Shown piece by piece: positions 1-7,500 of a stretch of DNA of 64,000 bases. A program made the position numbers and the translations under genes. Position 1 is the stretch's first letter. Every line of letters starts with the position of its first letter. Source of the stretch: Phnomibacter ginsenosidimutans (GTDB taxonomy: Bacteria > Bacteroidota > Bacteroidia > Chitinophagales > Chitinophagaceae); NCBI RefSeq assembly GCF_009740285.1, contig NZ_CP046566.1, positions 310,001 through 374,000 of the forward strand, in the 5' to 3' direction. The notes under the pieces were generated by a model that was not told where the DNA came from, did no database searches, and saw nothing but the letters and a program-made list of their open reading frames with translations.

Positions 1-243
1 GTATACCAGCACCACATTGTTCCAGGGCAGGGCTGCTACCATATCTACCACAGCAGTTGGCTTGGCCGGTTGCAGCAGCGGTATGTTCATGAACGGTACC
101 AACACACTCAGCAGCATGGCACTCAGCAGGTAAAACCGGTTCCACTGATGAAACCGTTCGTTGCGCAGGGCTACCCAGTAGTAGCCCAACAGCACGGCAC
201 TGCAGAGCAGCATTTTCAGTAGGTACAACATTACCGGATGCAT
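1..243 (-). CDS. M56 family (BlaR1-like) membrane peptidase, N-terminal part
   Basis: The gene runs off the left edge, so only about the first 81 residues are visible. The ATG lies 3 bp after the blaI stop codon. The product starts MHPVMLYLLKMLLCSAVLL, then GYYWVALRNERFHQWNRFYL, then a second hydrophobic stretch. This is the usual start of Bacteroidota M56/BlaR1 proteins: one membrane helix, a short R/N-rich loop and a second helix. In this family a membrane zinc protease senses envelope or beta-lactam stress and leads to inactivation of the partner repressor BlaI. The zinc motif is beyond the window. The family call rests on the N-terminal pattern and on the blaI neighbour. Confidence 0.8.
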   Translation of the reverse strand, partial: MHPVMLYLLKMLLCSAVLLGYYWVALRNERFHQWNRFYLLSAMLLSVLVPFMNIPLLQPAKPTAVVDMVAALPWNNVVLVY

Positions 244-246
244 AGG

Positions 247-618
247 CTATTTGTTTTTAAGTTCCTTCAACAACATTTCCAGGTCTTGCACACTCAGCTT
301 TTTTTGGTCTACCAAAAAGCTGACCGCACTGCTGTAGGACCCATCGAAATAGCTGCTCACCAACGAGCCGAGGCTTTGCTTGCTATACTGCGCCTTACTC
401 ATGAGTGGCTGGTACAAATTGTTGCGCCCCACGGCTTGTGAGGTTACAAAGCCTTTGTCCATCAAAATTTTGAGCAGCGTAGCCACCGTATTGCTGTGCG
501 GTTGTGGTGTCGGCATGGCTTCTACAATGTCTTTCAAAAAGCCTTCGCCTATTTGCCACAGGGCATGCATTACCTGTTCTTCGGCCTTGGTCAGTGTCTT
601 TACGGTTGATTTTGCCAT
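247..618 (-). CDS. blaI: BlaI/MecI/CopY family transcriptional repressor
   Basis: A 123-residue protein of typical BlaI length. It has an N-terminal winged helix (LTKAEEQVMHALWQIGEGFL, then SNTVATLLKILMDKGFV as the recognition region) and a short helical dimerisation tail ending in LEMLLKELKNK. BlaI dimers bind a dyad operator and are inactivated when the M56 partner is triggered. The M56 gene follows 3 bp downstream, so the two form one operon. Two perfect ACTAA-N4-TTAGT dyads lie about 145 to 180 bp upstream and are the likely autoregulatory operators. The exact target genes beyond the pair are unknown. Confidence 0.93.
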   Translation of the reverse strand: MAKSTVKTLTKAEEQVMHALWQIGEGFLKDIVEAMPTPQPHSNTVATLLKILMDKGFVTSQAVGRNNLYQPLMSKAQYSKQSLGSLVSSYFDGSYSSAVSFLVDQKKLSVQDLEMLLKELKNK

Positions 619-762
619 GGTTTTAATTTACCACAGAGGAGAAAGAGGAAGGCACAGAGGCGCAGGTGTTTGCCTGCATTGTGTGCTATCCATTTCGTTC
701 TGTTCTTCAGTACTTTTTCCGGGCGTTTGCAACCACCCGATTGGAATTCCAAACCGAATATA

Positions 763-796
763 ACTAATTTCTTAGTGAAATAACTAATTTTTTAGT
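763..796. promoter_or_regulatory. Two tandem BlaI-type operator dyads
   Basis: Two copies of ACTAA-N4-TTAGT sit at 763-776 and 783-796. Their starts are exactly 20 bp apart, about two helical turns, so both lie on the same face of the DNA. The second dyad extends to AACTAATTTTTTAGTT. They lie upstream of blaI, as expected for the autoregulated operator of a BlaI repressor. Assignment to BlaI is inferred from position and symmetry. Confidence 0.65.
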
Positions 797-809
797 TGTT
801 AAAAAGTTG

Positions 810-897
810 TTGAACCACCAAGGCACAACGAATGCACTAAGTACACAAGGGAAAAACTTTGTGCTCCTTGCGTGTCCTTCGTGCCTTTGTGGTTCAA
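810..897. repeat. Imperfect inverted repeat of the 'CCACAAAGGCACGAAGG' type
   Basis: The left arm 810-826 (TTGAACCACCAAGGCAC) matches the reverse complement of 881-897 at 16 of 17 positions, and the inner parts are also related. It lies between the mutL stop codon and the blaI promoter. A related purine-rich stretch (CCACAGAGG and GGCACAGAGG) occurs at 631-659. Similar sequences are common intergenic repeats in environmental bacterial genomes. It could fold as the 3' hairpin of the mutL transcript. Confidence 0.65.
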
Positions 898-900
898 TGT

Positions 901-2884
901 TTACCCGAAAGTCCGTTGCAATTGCTCGATAGAATACTCTACATAGGTAGGCTTGCCGCCCGGTGTGGTATTGGGCGTGGTACATAAAAACAGCTGCTCC
1001 ACCAGACTGCGCATTTCTTTTTCGCTGAGGTTGCGGCCGGCCTTGATGCTTTGCTGCCAGGCAAGGGTGCGAATGAGTTTTTCGCGGCGGCTAAACTTCA
1101 CTTCTGCATTGAAGTTTTTGTAGTGTTCCAGTATGTGCTCAATGGCTTTTTGTTCATTGCCGCTGTCTACATCGGCAGGCGTGCCGTGTATAATAAAACT
1201 GTTGTGGCCAAAGGGTTCTACCTGATAGCCGAGTTGCAGCATATCGGGCAATAGTTCTGTGAGTAGCAAAGCATCGGCAGGTTGCAATTCAATGCTTACC
1301 GGAAACAGACTTTGCTGCGTGGCAATGGGTTTGCCGAAGATGGCTTTTTGCAATTGCTCATACAAAATGCGTTCGTGAGCACCTTGCTGGTGAATGAGCA
1401 AATAACCATGATTGGTAATGGCAATGATGTAGGCCCAATGCACCTGCATGAGCGGCGTTTCGGGTATCCACTGAAAACGCTTTTCGCGGCTGATGGGCCG
1501 CTGCTCATGTTCAAAATCGTAGTATGGCGTTTTGGGCGAAATCTCAAAGAGTTGCTCTTTTAGTTTGGCCAGTTCACTTTGCCAGCCAGCGGCCCCGGCC
1601 CCCCTCCTCCCGATAGCCATCGGGATCCCCCGGCGGGGGAGAGTAGAAGCCACCCGCTTGTTGAGCAGCCTTTTGAATGTCAACCGTTTGTTGTTTGTCC
1701 GCTATCCAGCTGCCGGGCATGGGGCGCATGGCACCAGCACTGGGTTCAATTTTATGCGCCTGATTTTTTTGCGTAAAGGTTTGGTACAAGCTGCTGCTGA
1801 TGGTGCGTTCGGCTATGTCATCTGTTACCGGTTTACTCACGGCATCCAGTTGTTGTATATCGGCATTGAGACTAAAATCAAGCGACGGCGCAATGCTGAA
1901 TTGTGCCAGTGCATGCTTGATGGCAGCCTGCACAAAAGCATACACAATCTTTTCATCATCAAACTTTATTTCCTGCTTGGTGGGGTGCACGTTGATGTCT
2001 ACATGCTGCGGGTCGAGCTGTATAAACAGCACGTAGGAAGGGTAGCTGTCCTTGGCCAGCAGGTCTTCATACGCATGGGTTACCGCATGGTTGAGATAGG
2101 CACTTTTGATAAAGCGGTTGTTGATGAAAAAGTATTGGTCGCCACGGGTTTTGCGGGCCGTGTCGGGCTTGCCTACAAAACCGCTGATGGTGAGGTAGTC
2201 GGTATCTTCTTTAATGGGTACCAGCTTGGTATTGTACTGGCTGCCCAGCAGTTGTACAATGCGCTGTTTGAGGCTGCCTTTTTCCAGCACAAACACCTGC
2301 TGTCCGTTGCTGGTAAGGCTAAACCGCACTTCCGGAAAAGCCATGGCCACCCGGGTAAATTCATCCATGATGTTGCGCAGCTCGGTGGTATTGCTTTTCA
2401 AAAAATTGCGGCGGGCCGGCACATTGAAAAACACATTTTTCATGCTGATGCTGGTGCCCACGGGGCATTGCACCGGCTCCTGCTGCACCACCACACTGTT
2501 TTCGATGCGGATGAAAGTGCCCAGTTCGTCTTCGGCCCGGCGGGTTTTCAGCTCTACCTGGGCCACGGCCGCAATGCTGGCCAGCGCCTCGCCCCGAAAG
2601 CCCATGGTACGCAGGCTAAACAGATCGTCGATGGTTTTGATTTTGCTGGTGGCGTGCCGCTCAAAAGCCATGCGGGCATCGGTCGCACTCATGCCCTTGC
2701 CGTTGTCTATCACCTGCACCAGTCCTTTGCCTGCATCGGTCACAATGAGTTGTAAGTCGGTAGCTCCGGCATCAATGGCGTTTTCCAGCAGTTCCTTTAC
2801 GGCACTGGCTGGTCGCTGAATCACTTCTCCGGCGGCTATCTGGTTGGCAATGTGGTCTGGTAGCAGTTGTATAATATCGGGCAC
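901..2884 (-). CDS. mutL: DNA mismatch repair protein MutL, frame broken in the linker
   Basis: MutL couples mismatch recognition by MutS to strand removal. The N-terminal GHKL ATPase is clear: [19 protein letters not shown] and [13 protein letters not shown]. The C-terminal dimerisation domain contains [13 protein letters not shown] place the start at GTG 2884, preceded by AAGGAG, because coding similarity begins at [19 protein letters not shown]; upstream in-frame sequence is only intergenic repeat. The reading frame breaks in the linker at about 1596-1640, inside a GC-rich palindrome with runs of C and G; the downstream frame needs one base fewer or two more. The linker is unstructured, so a repaired protein of about 660 residues would be normal. 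The canonical C-terminal endonuclease residues are not conserved: HQQGAHE replaces DQHAxxE and PGGKP replaces the C-P-H-G-R-P motif. Confidence 0.9.
1596..1640. repeat. GC-rich palindromic repeat inside mutL
   Basis: A compact palindrome TCCCGAT-AGCC-ATCGGGA (1608-1625) is flanked by C and G runs (C6 at 1599-1604, C5 at 1627-1631, G5 at 1634-1638). A second copy of the same core (CTCCCGATA/TATCGGGAG) is at 19938-19961 in an intergenic region. Its position in the MutL linker and at the frame break suggests insertion of a small dispersed element, sequencing error in its homopolymers, or both. Confidence 0.7.
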
Positions 2885-2916
2885 TCGCAGTTTCTCCTTG
2901 TAGCCGGCAAAAATAG

Positions 2917-3262
2917 GGGTTCGGGGAGAGTCGGGAGACGGTTGTCGGAAGTCCGGAGACGGGAGTCTGTAGACGGGAGACGGAAAGTCCGGAAGACCGG
3001 AAGACGGCAAGCCGGAAGTTTTCGTCATGCTGACGAAGGAAGCTGTAAGTCCAGACCGAAGCGGCTGAGGCATCTCTTCAATCGGAGACGGAAAGACCGA
3101 AAGTGGGTAAGTCCGTAGTCGGAAGTCCGTAGATGGGAGACGGAAAGACCGGGAGTCGGGAAGTCCGGAAGACAGTATTCGGTGGTTGGTAGTCCGTAGT
3201 CAGGAGACGGAAAGTCCGAAAGACGGCAGTCCGTAGTCTGTTGTCTGTATTCGGTCGTCCGT
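2917..3262. repeat. Degenerate short-period repeats (GTCCGTAGTCGGAAGACGG type)
   Basis: About 345 bp built from loosely repeated words such as GTCCGTAGTC, GGAAGTCCG, GGAGACGGAAAG and GAAGACGG, without a fixed period. An embedded block at 3019-3080 carries a different repeat word (TCGTCATGCTGACGAAGGA ... GAGGCATCTCTTCAATC). It fills most of the 740-bp gap upstream of mutL. No coding pattern fits it and the unit is too irregular for CRISPR. Confidence 0.8.
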
Positions 3263-3274
3263 TTATCTTTCCCC

Positions 3275-3365
3275 AGCCCTGCAAGGGCGACCTACCTCAG
3301 CCATGGGCTACACCCATGGATACAAGAAACCCTTGATCCGTAAGCCCTGTAGGGGCGGTATCACA
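3275..3365. repeat. GCCCTG-AAGGGGCG dispersed repeat
   Basis: The ends carry similar words: AGCCCTGCAAGGGCGA (3275-3290) and AAGCCCTGTAGGGGCGGTA (3342-3360). The middle holds a dyad CCATGGGCTACACCCATGG (3301-3319). This three-part layout recurs between genes of many Bacteroidota genomes. It is non-coding and lies between mutL and the heptad-repeat gene. Confidence 0.65.
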
Positions 3366-3437
3366 CAATAAGCGTAGAGAGCATTTGGGGCTGTCAGCAG
3401 CGGTGCATGCGCAGCAACAGTTCCGGCTGTCCGCTTT

Positions 3438-3464
3438 AGCCCCGACCGAAGCGTCGGGGGCTAC
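3438..3464. repeat. GC-rich palindrome (TAGCCCCGAC/GTCGGGGGCTA)
   Basis: TAGCCCCGAC pairs with GTCGGGGGCTA around the loop CGAAGC, with one bulged G. It is similar in size to the CCCGATA palindromes at 1608 and 19938 but has a different core. It probably belongs to the same class of small dispersed hairpins in this genome. Confidence 0.55.
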
Positions 3465-3624
3465 CGCTACCATCCGGCAGCCCGTCAGCAATACAACATA
3501 CATCAGCGACATGGTAGTATCGATTTTATCACAGGCATTGAAATACACTTGAGAAAAAATCTCCAACCCTCATTAAACGTTCAACACTAACGCTGTGTCA
3601 TACCTGCACAAAAACCGAAAAAAC

Positions 3625-4016
3625 ATGACACGCACTACTACCAAACAACTCCTGCTGACTGCCGCCATTGCACTCGCCAGCTTTACCACCCAGGCCCAAA
3701 CCCGCGACCGCAAAGAAGATGTACGGGACAAAAAGAAGACGTTCGTGACCGCAAGGAAAACCGCCGCGACCGCCGCGAAGACAAGCGGGATAAAGCCGAA
3801 GACCGTCGCGACAAACGCGAAGATGTTCGGGATGCCCAACACGACGGTGGCCGCCGCGATAAACTCGAAGATGTAAGAGACCGCAAAGAAGATGTACGGG
3901 ATAAAAAAGAAGACCGTCGCGATAAAGCCGAAGACAAAAGAGACCGCAAAGAAAACCGCCGCGACCGTCTCGAAAACAAAGTCGACCGCCGCACTGGTCC
4001 TTCCCGCAGAGGCTAA
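3625..4016 (+). CDS. Secreted highly charged heptad-repeat protein, frameshifted
   Basis: The product begins with a clear signal peptide of about 25 residues ending TTQAQ. The open frame then breaks at an A5 run (3730-3734). Adding one A restores a 130-residue protein whose mature part is about 14 heptads of the pattern D-[RK]-x-E-[DN]-x-R, for example DRKEDVR, DKKEDRR, DKAEDKR, DRKENRR. The same word later in the gene has A6, which supports the repair. Six heptads, a 9-residue break (DAQHDGGRR) and six more heptads suggest an internal duplication. Alternating acidic and basic residues at i to i+4 spacing predict a long single alpha helix. The function is unknown. No family was recognised beyond low-complexity similarity. 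Confidence 0.7.
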
Positions 4017-4110
4017 GGAAAGAAGTGGGAGGTTAGAAGTGGGAAGTACGAATCTTTTGCTGTAATACATGATCGTTACTTCCAGCTATTTTTTCTACAA
4101 TATCGATATT

Positions 4111-4144
4111 AAAAAAGCGAAGCGTTTTGGCGCTTCGCTTTTTT
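4111..4144. terminator. Bidirectional intrinsic terminator
   Basis: A perfect 14-bp stem AAAAAAGCGAAGCG / CGCTTCGCTTTTTT with loop TTTTGG. It lies between the convergent heptad-repeat gene and the oxidoreductase gene and has a T run on both strands. Confidence 0.9.
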
Positions 4145-4162
4145 ATTGAAGGATTAGGAAAA

Positions 4163-5014
4163 TTACTGTGCAGCACCAGCCAACACTTCACGTACAGTTT
4201 CGGCGATGGGTGTAGTGGGGCGGCCAATCAATTGCGCCAGTTGCTGCTGTTCGTCCAGCAAATCGTTTTGCGCAATGCCTGTTTCCCAACCGGCAATGGT
4301 TGCCGCCAATGCTTCGGGCAAGCCAAAACTGCTGAGCAGTTTGGCGTAGTCTGCTACCGGAAGGTTGTTGTATTGCACGGGCTTGCCTGCTTGCTCCGCT
4401 ACAATGGCAGCCAGCTCGGTTAGCGTATAGCTGCTGCTGCCCGCCAGTTCGTACACTTTGCCTTCGTGGCCGGTGCTTGTCAGCACCACAGCTGCAGCTT
4501 CTGCAAAATCTATACGGGCGGCAGAAGAAATTTTACCATCACCCGAACTGCCGGCTATGGCGCCTGCATGCAACGCACCTGCAATGGCGTTTGCATAGTT
4601 TTCGTTGTACCAGCCATTGCGCAAAATCACATGCGGTATGCCCGATGCCTGCAACAATTGCTCTGTGGCCAAATGTTCTTCGGCCAGGCTAATGCGAGAG
4701 GTATCGGCATGCAACAAACTGGTGTATACTATCAATTGTACGCCGGCTTGCTGTGCAGCACGAATTACATTTCCGTGTTGTGTTTTGCGTTGGCCAATTT
4801 CATTGCCCGAAATCAACAAGAGTTTATCAATGCCCTGCAATGCATATACATCGGGTTGGCTGTAATCGAATGCCCGTGCATCAATGCCGAGTGATGCGGC
4901 TTTTTCTGTGTTGCGAACGAGAGCCACCAACTGGCTGGCTTCGGTTCTTTGTAAGAGTTGTGCTACTACCAGCTGACCCAGCTGTCCGGTGGCGCCTGTG
5001 ATACCTGTTTTCAT
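4163..5014 (-). CDS. NmrA-like NAD(P)-binding oxidoreductase (QorB/YtfG type)
   Basis: A 283-residue atypical short-chain dehydrogenase. The N-terminal Rossmann motif is GITGATGQLG (residues 4-13), followed by an NADP-type segment VALVRNTEKA. Conserved family stretches include YTSLLHADTS, LRNGWYNENY and YELAGSS. Relatives such as E. coli QorB are NAD(P)H:quinone oxidoreductases that detoxify quinones. An Rrf2-family regulator gene lies 45 bp upstream on the same strand, which suggests an operon regulated by redox or electrophile stress. The substrate is inferred from the family only. Confidence 0.85.
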   Translation of the reverse strand: MKTGITGATGQLGQLVVAQLLQRTEASQLVALVRNTEKAASLGIDARAFDYSQPDVYALQGIDKLLLISGNEIGQRKTQHGNVIRAAQQAGVQLIVYTSLLHADTSRISLAEEHLATEQLLQASGIPHVILRNGWYNENYANAIAGALHAGAIAGSSGDGKISSAARIDFAEAAAVVLTSTGHEGKVYELAGSSSYTLTELAAIVAEQAGKPVQYNNLPVADYAKLLSSFGLPEALAATIAGWETGIAQNDLLDEQQQLAQLIGRPTTPIAETVREVLAGAAQ

Positions 5015-5059
5015 AGAATAAAATGTAATTAAAAGTGTTACAATTATGAGTAAAAAAAA

Positions 5060-5473
5060 TTAACGGTGAAATTGGGCTACAAAACCGGCGAGGGTTTTGC
5101 CTGCTAAAAAAGCAGCTACTATCTCATCTGTTTCCAGAAACAATTGATCGAGTTTTTTATTGATGTTTTTGCCTACGGGGCATTTAGGATTGGGGTTCAG
5201 GTTTTTACGGCCCAGTACTTCCGATTGTTTGATGGCGGCATACACTTCGGCCAGTGTAATGGCTGCCGGAGGCTTGCCCAGCATGGATCCGCCGTCTTTG
5301 CCTTTGCGGGTTACTACCAGCCTTGCTGCCTGCAACACACTCAGTTCTTTGCGCACCATCACCGGGTTGATGTTTATGCTGGTGGCCAGCCACTCAGAAC
5401 TCTGCCACTCGCCATGCGTGCTGGCCAGCAGGGTGAGAATGTGCATGTTGGTTGCAAACCTGGCGTTGTTCAT
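5060..5473 (-). CDS. Rrf2 family transcriptional regulator
   Basis: A 137-residue winged-helix protein. The N-terminal part MNNARFATNMHILTLLAS and the wing region VTRKGKDGGSMLGKPPAAIT are typical of Rrf2. It lacks the three-cysteine [2Fe-2S] cluster of IscR or NsrR; the only cysteine is in NPKCPVG. It therefore resembles the YwnA/CymR-like branch. It is the first gene of a likely operon with the downstream oxidoreductase. A perfect dyad AATGTAAC-N7-GTTACATT about 28 bp upstream of the start is the probable autoregulatory site. Confidence 0.9.
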   Translation of the reverse strand: MNNARFATNMHILTLLASTHGEWQSSEWLATSININPVMVRKELSVLQAARLVVTRKGKDGGSMLGKPPAAITLAEVYAAIKQSEVLGRKNLNPNPKCPVGKNINKKLDQLFLETDEIVAAFLAGKTLAGFVAQFHR

Positions 5474-5500
5474 AATGGAGCAAATGTAGGACTTGTTTTT

Positions 5501-5523
5501 AATGTAACAAATATAGTTACATT
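5501..5523. promoter_or_regulatory. Probable Rrf2 operator dyad
   Basis: AATGTAAC-AAATATA-GTTACATT is a perfect 8-bp inverted repeat with a 7-bp spacer, 28-50 bp upstream of the Rrf2 start codon. This is where an autorepressor would cover the promoter. The binding protein is inferred from position. Confidence 0.65.
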
Positions 5524-5678
5524 AAAAATTACTGAAAGCAACACGGCCTTTCCTGCAGTAGCGGACAAAAAAGAGAAAGCTAAATAGTAGTAATTGGTTG
5601 AACGCCTGCCTGTTGTGAGACAGGGTGCCAACGCCACTGCTGATACATAGTAGTACCACCACTGACCCCCAAAAAGAA

Positions 5679-5707
5679 AAAAGCGTAGGAAAACTTCCTA
5701 CGCTTTT
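5679..5707 (-). terminator. Intrinsic terminator of the M28 peptidase gene
   Basis: AAAAGCGTAGGAA / TTCCTACGCTTTT, a perfect 13-bp stem with a 3-nt loop. It begins 45 bp after the M28 stop codon on the minus strand, where the T run follows the stem. Confidence 0.85.
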
Positions 5708-5751
5708 ACATGGTTTAAGACACTTCGTAACTCTTACTTCTAACCTCAAAA

Positions 5752-7273
5752 TTATCTGGTGAGCGCTGCAGCAGGCAATGGCTTGTCACGCTTCAGCATC
5801 TCGTTGCGGTTGGCTATTTCCCAGGCGGTGAGGAATACCAGTTGGGCACGCTTGGCCATCAGCTCAAATTCAATTTTGTCTACCGTATCGGTAGGGCGGT
5901 GGTAGTCGCGGTGAATGCCATCGAAGTAAAACAGGATGGGTACACCATGCTTGGCAAAATTGTAGTGGTCGCTGCGGAAGTAAATGCGGCTCTTATCCAG
6001 CGGGTCGTTGTAGCGGCCATCGAGCACCATTTTCAAATTTTTGTTGGCCAGTACAGATACGCCGGGCAGGTCGCTGCTCAGCTTGTCTTCACCTACGAGG
6101 TACACATACAAAGCAGAATCTTTTTGCTTTCGTACACGGTATCGGTGCGGCCAATCATATCGATGTTGAGGTTGGCGGTTGTTTTTTCCAACGGATACAC
6201 AGGGTTGTTGCCGTAGTGTGCACTACCCCACAAACCTTTTTCTTCACCACTCACAGTCATAAACAAAATGCTGCGGCGGGGGCCCTTGCCTTCTGCTTTG
6301 GCTTTTACAAAAGCTTCGGCCAGCTCCAGCACACTTACGGTGCCACTGCCATCGTCATCGGCACCATAGTTGATGATATCGCCACGGCGGCCAATATGAT
6401 CGTAGTGACCGGTTACCACCAGGAACTCATCTTTTTATCGGTGCCTTCCAAAAATCCGAGGATATTGTTGCTCACCAGGGTGATTTGCTTTTCGTGGTAG
6501 CTGAAGTGCACACTCGCTTTAATGTTTTTGCTCTGCAGTTTGCCGCTTTTTTCAGCAGCAGCCTCAGCACCCAACAGTTGTGCAGCAACAGCGTCGGATA
6601 CGCTAAAGAAGTTGATGCTTTGGCGGGCAGGATCTTTTACCACGGTCATGTTGCTCATCACTGGTTCTTTGCCATCGTTGATGCGATCGCCCATTACGAG
6701 TACGGCAGCAGCACCCTTGGCTTGCAGCTGTCCAACTACCATGGCGGGGCCGCCAAAAAAGCCACGACCACCGGCACCGGCCGCTGGGGCTTTCATGCGT
6801 ACCAGCACCAGCCGGCCACTCACATCTACTTTGTTATTTTTCCAAAGGCTGTCTTCCATGTTTACATACACTACTTCGCCAAAACTCATGTGGCTGTTGT
6901 AGTTGGCTGTAGTGGCACTGAAATCTTTGTAGAGGTTCAGCTTGCTGCCATTTACTTCCAGCGAAGCTTCGGTCAGGCTGTCGCGGTACACGTTGTACGA
7001 TTGTGTCCACTGGCCATTGTTGCCGGGTTGCAGGCCAATGGCTTTCATTTGTTCAATAATGTAAGCGGCGGCTTTGTATTCACCGGGGGTAGCGGTTTCC
7101 CGACCTTCCATTTCGGCGCTGGCCACAATGGTCAGGTGTTTTTTCAAATCGGCAGGCGTAATGGTTTGGGCATATTTGCCGGCCTGTTTGAGCGTTGGTT
7201 GCGCCATGGCAGCAGTGCCACTGAGGCAAAGACCAACGAGCAATACATGTTTTACGTTCATGGTTGTTTTCAT
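5752..7273 (-). CDS. Secreted M28 family zinc aminopeptidase, two frame breaks
   Basis: The start MKTTMNVKHVLLVGLCLSG gives a signal peptide ending AMAQ. A PA-like insert (about residues 130-280, rich in G and A) is followed by the M28 catalytic domain: GHYDHIG, GADDDGSGT, SGEEKGLWGS, NIDMIGR and a final histidine in DYHRPTDTVD. All expected zinc and catalytic positions are present. The frame breaks twice, at T5 runs 6432-6436 and 6121-6125 on the + strand. Adding one base to each restores DKKDEFLVVTGHYDHIG and ESKKDSALYVYLVGE, giving about 507 residues, a normal size. Family members remove N-terminal amino acids from peptides in the periplasm. I treat the breaks as sequence errors until checked. 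Confidence 0.88.
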
Positions 7274-7360
7274 TAAAGTTTGGTAGAACACTGCATCAAT
7301 AGATGTGATTGCCGGAAAAATCCAGCGATGGCAATGTAGGGATTTGTTGAATGGTAAAAA

Positions 7361-7482
7361 GGTTTGGCAGGTTGGCAGGTTGGAAAGTTGGAAAGACGGG
7401 ATGCCAGTAGTGGAATGAACATTGGAACTTTCAAACATTGGAACTTGTGAACTCGTAAACATGTAAACTCGTAACCTTTGCA
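7361..7482. repeat. Degenerate short-period intergenic repeats
   Basis: Words of the form GGCAGGTTGGCAGGTTGG and GGAAAGTTGGAAAG (7364-7396), then GGAACTT, CATTGGAACTTGTGAACTCG and AACTCGTAA repeats (7418-7480). They lie between the divergent M28 and GH3 genes. This kind of sequence resembles the blocks at 2917 and 37898. It must also contain the promoters of both flanking genes. Confidence 0.6.
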
Positions 7483-7500
7483 ACAATAAACAGTTCGAAA

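Noticed and set aside
1532-2755. Long plus-strand open frame of 407 codons
   Set aside because: It lies fully antisense to mutL, whose conserved ATPase motifs are clear; its own translation has no recognisable domain.
2917-3262. Possible CRISPR array
   Set aside because: The repeat words have no constant length, no constant spacing and no unique spacers, and no cas gene is present.
3573-4070. Minus-strand open frames across the heptad-repeat gene
   Set aside because: The 21-bp periodicity keeps several frames open on both strands. Only the plus strand has a signal peptide and a regular heptad.
5752-7273. Programmed -1 frameshifting in the M28 peptidase
   Set aside because: The breaks fall on AAAAAG words, but the full slippery heptamer A-AAA-AAG is absent, no downstream pseudoknot is evident, and the same kind of break occurs in unrelated genes, so base-calling error is simpler.
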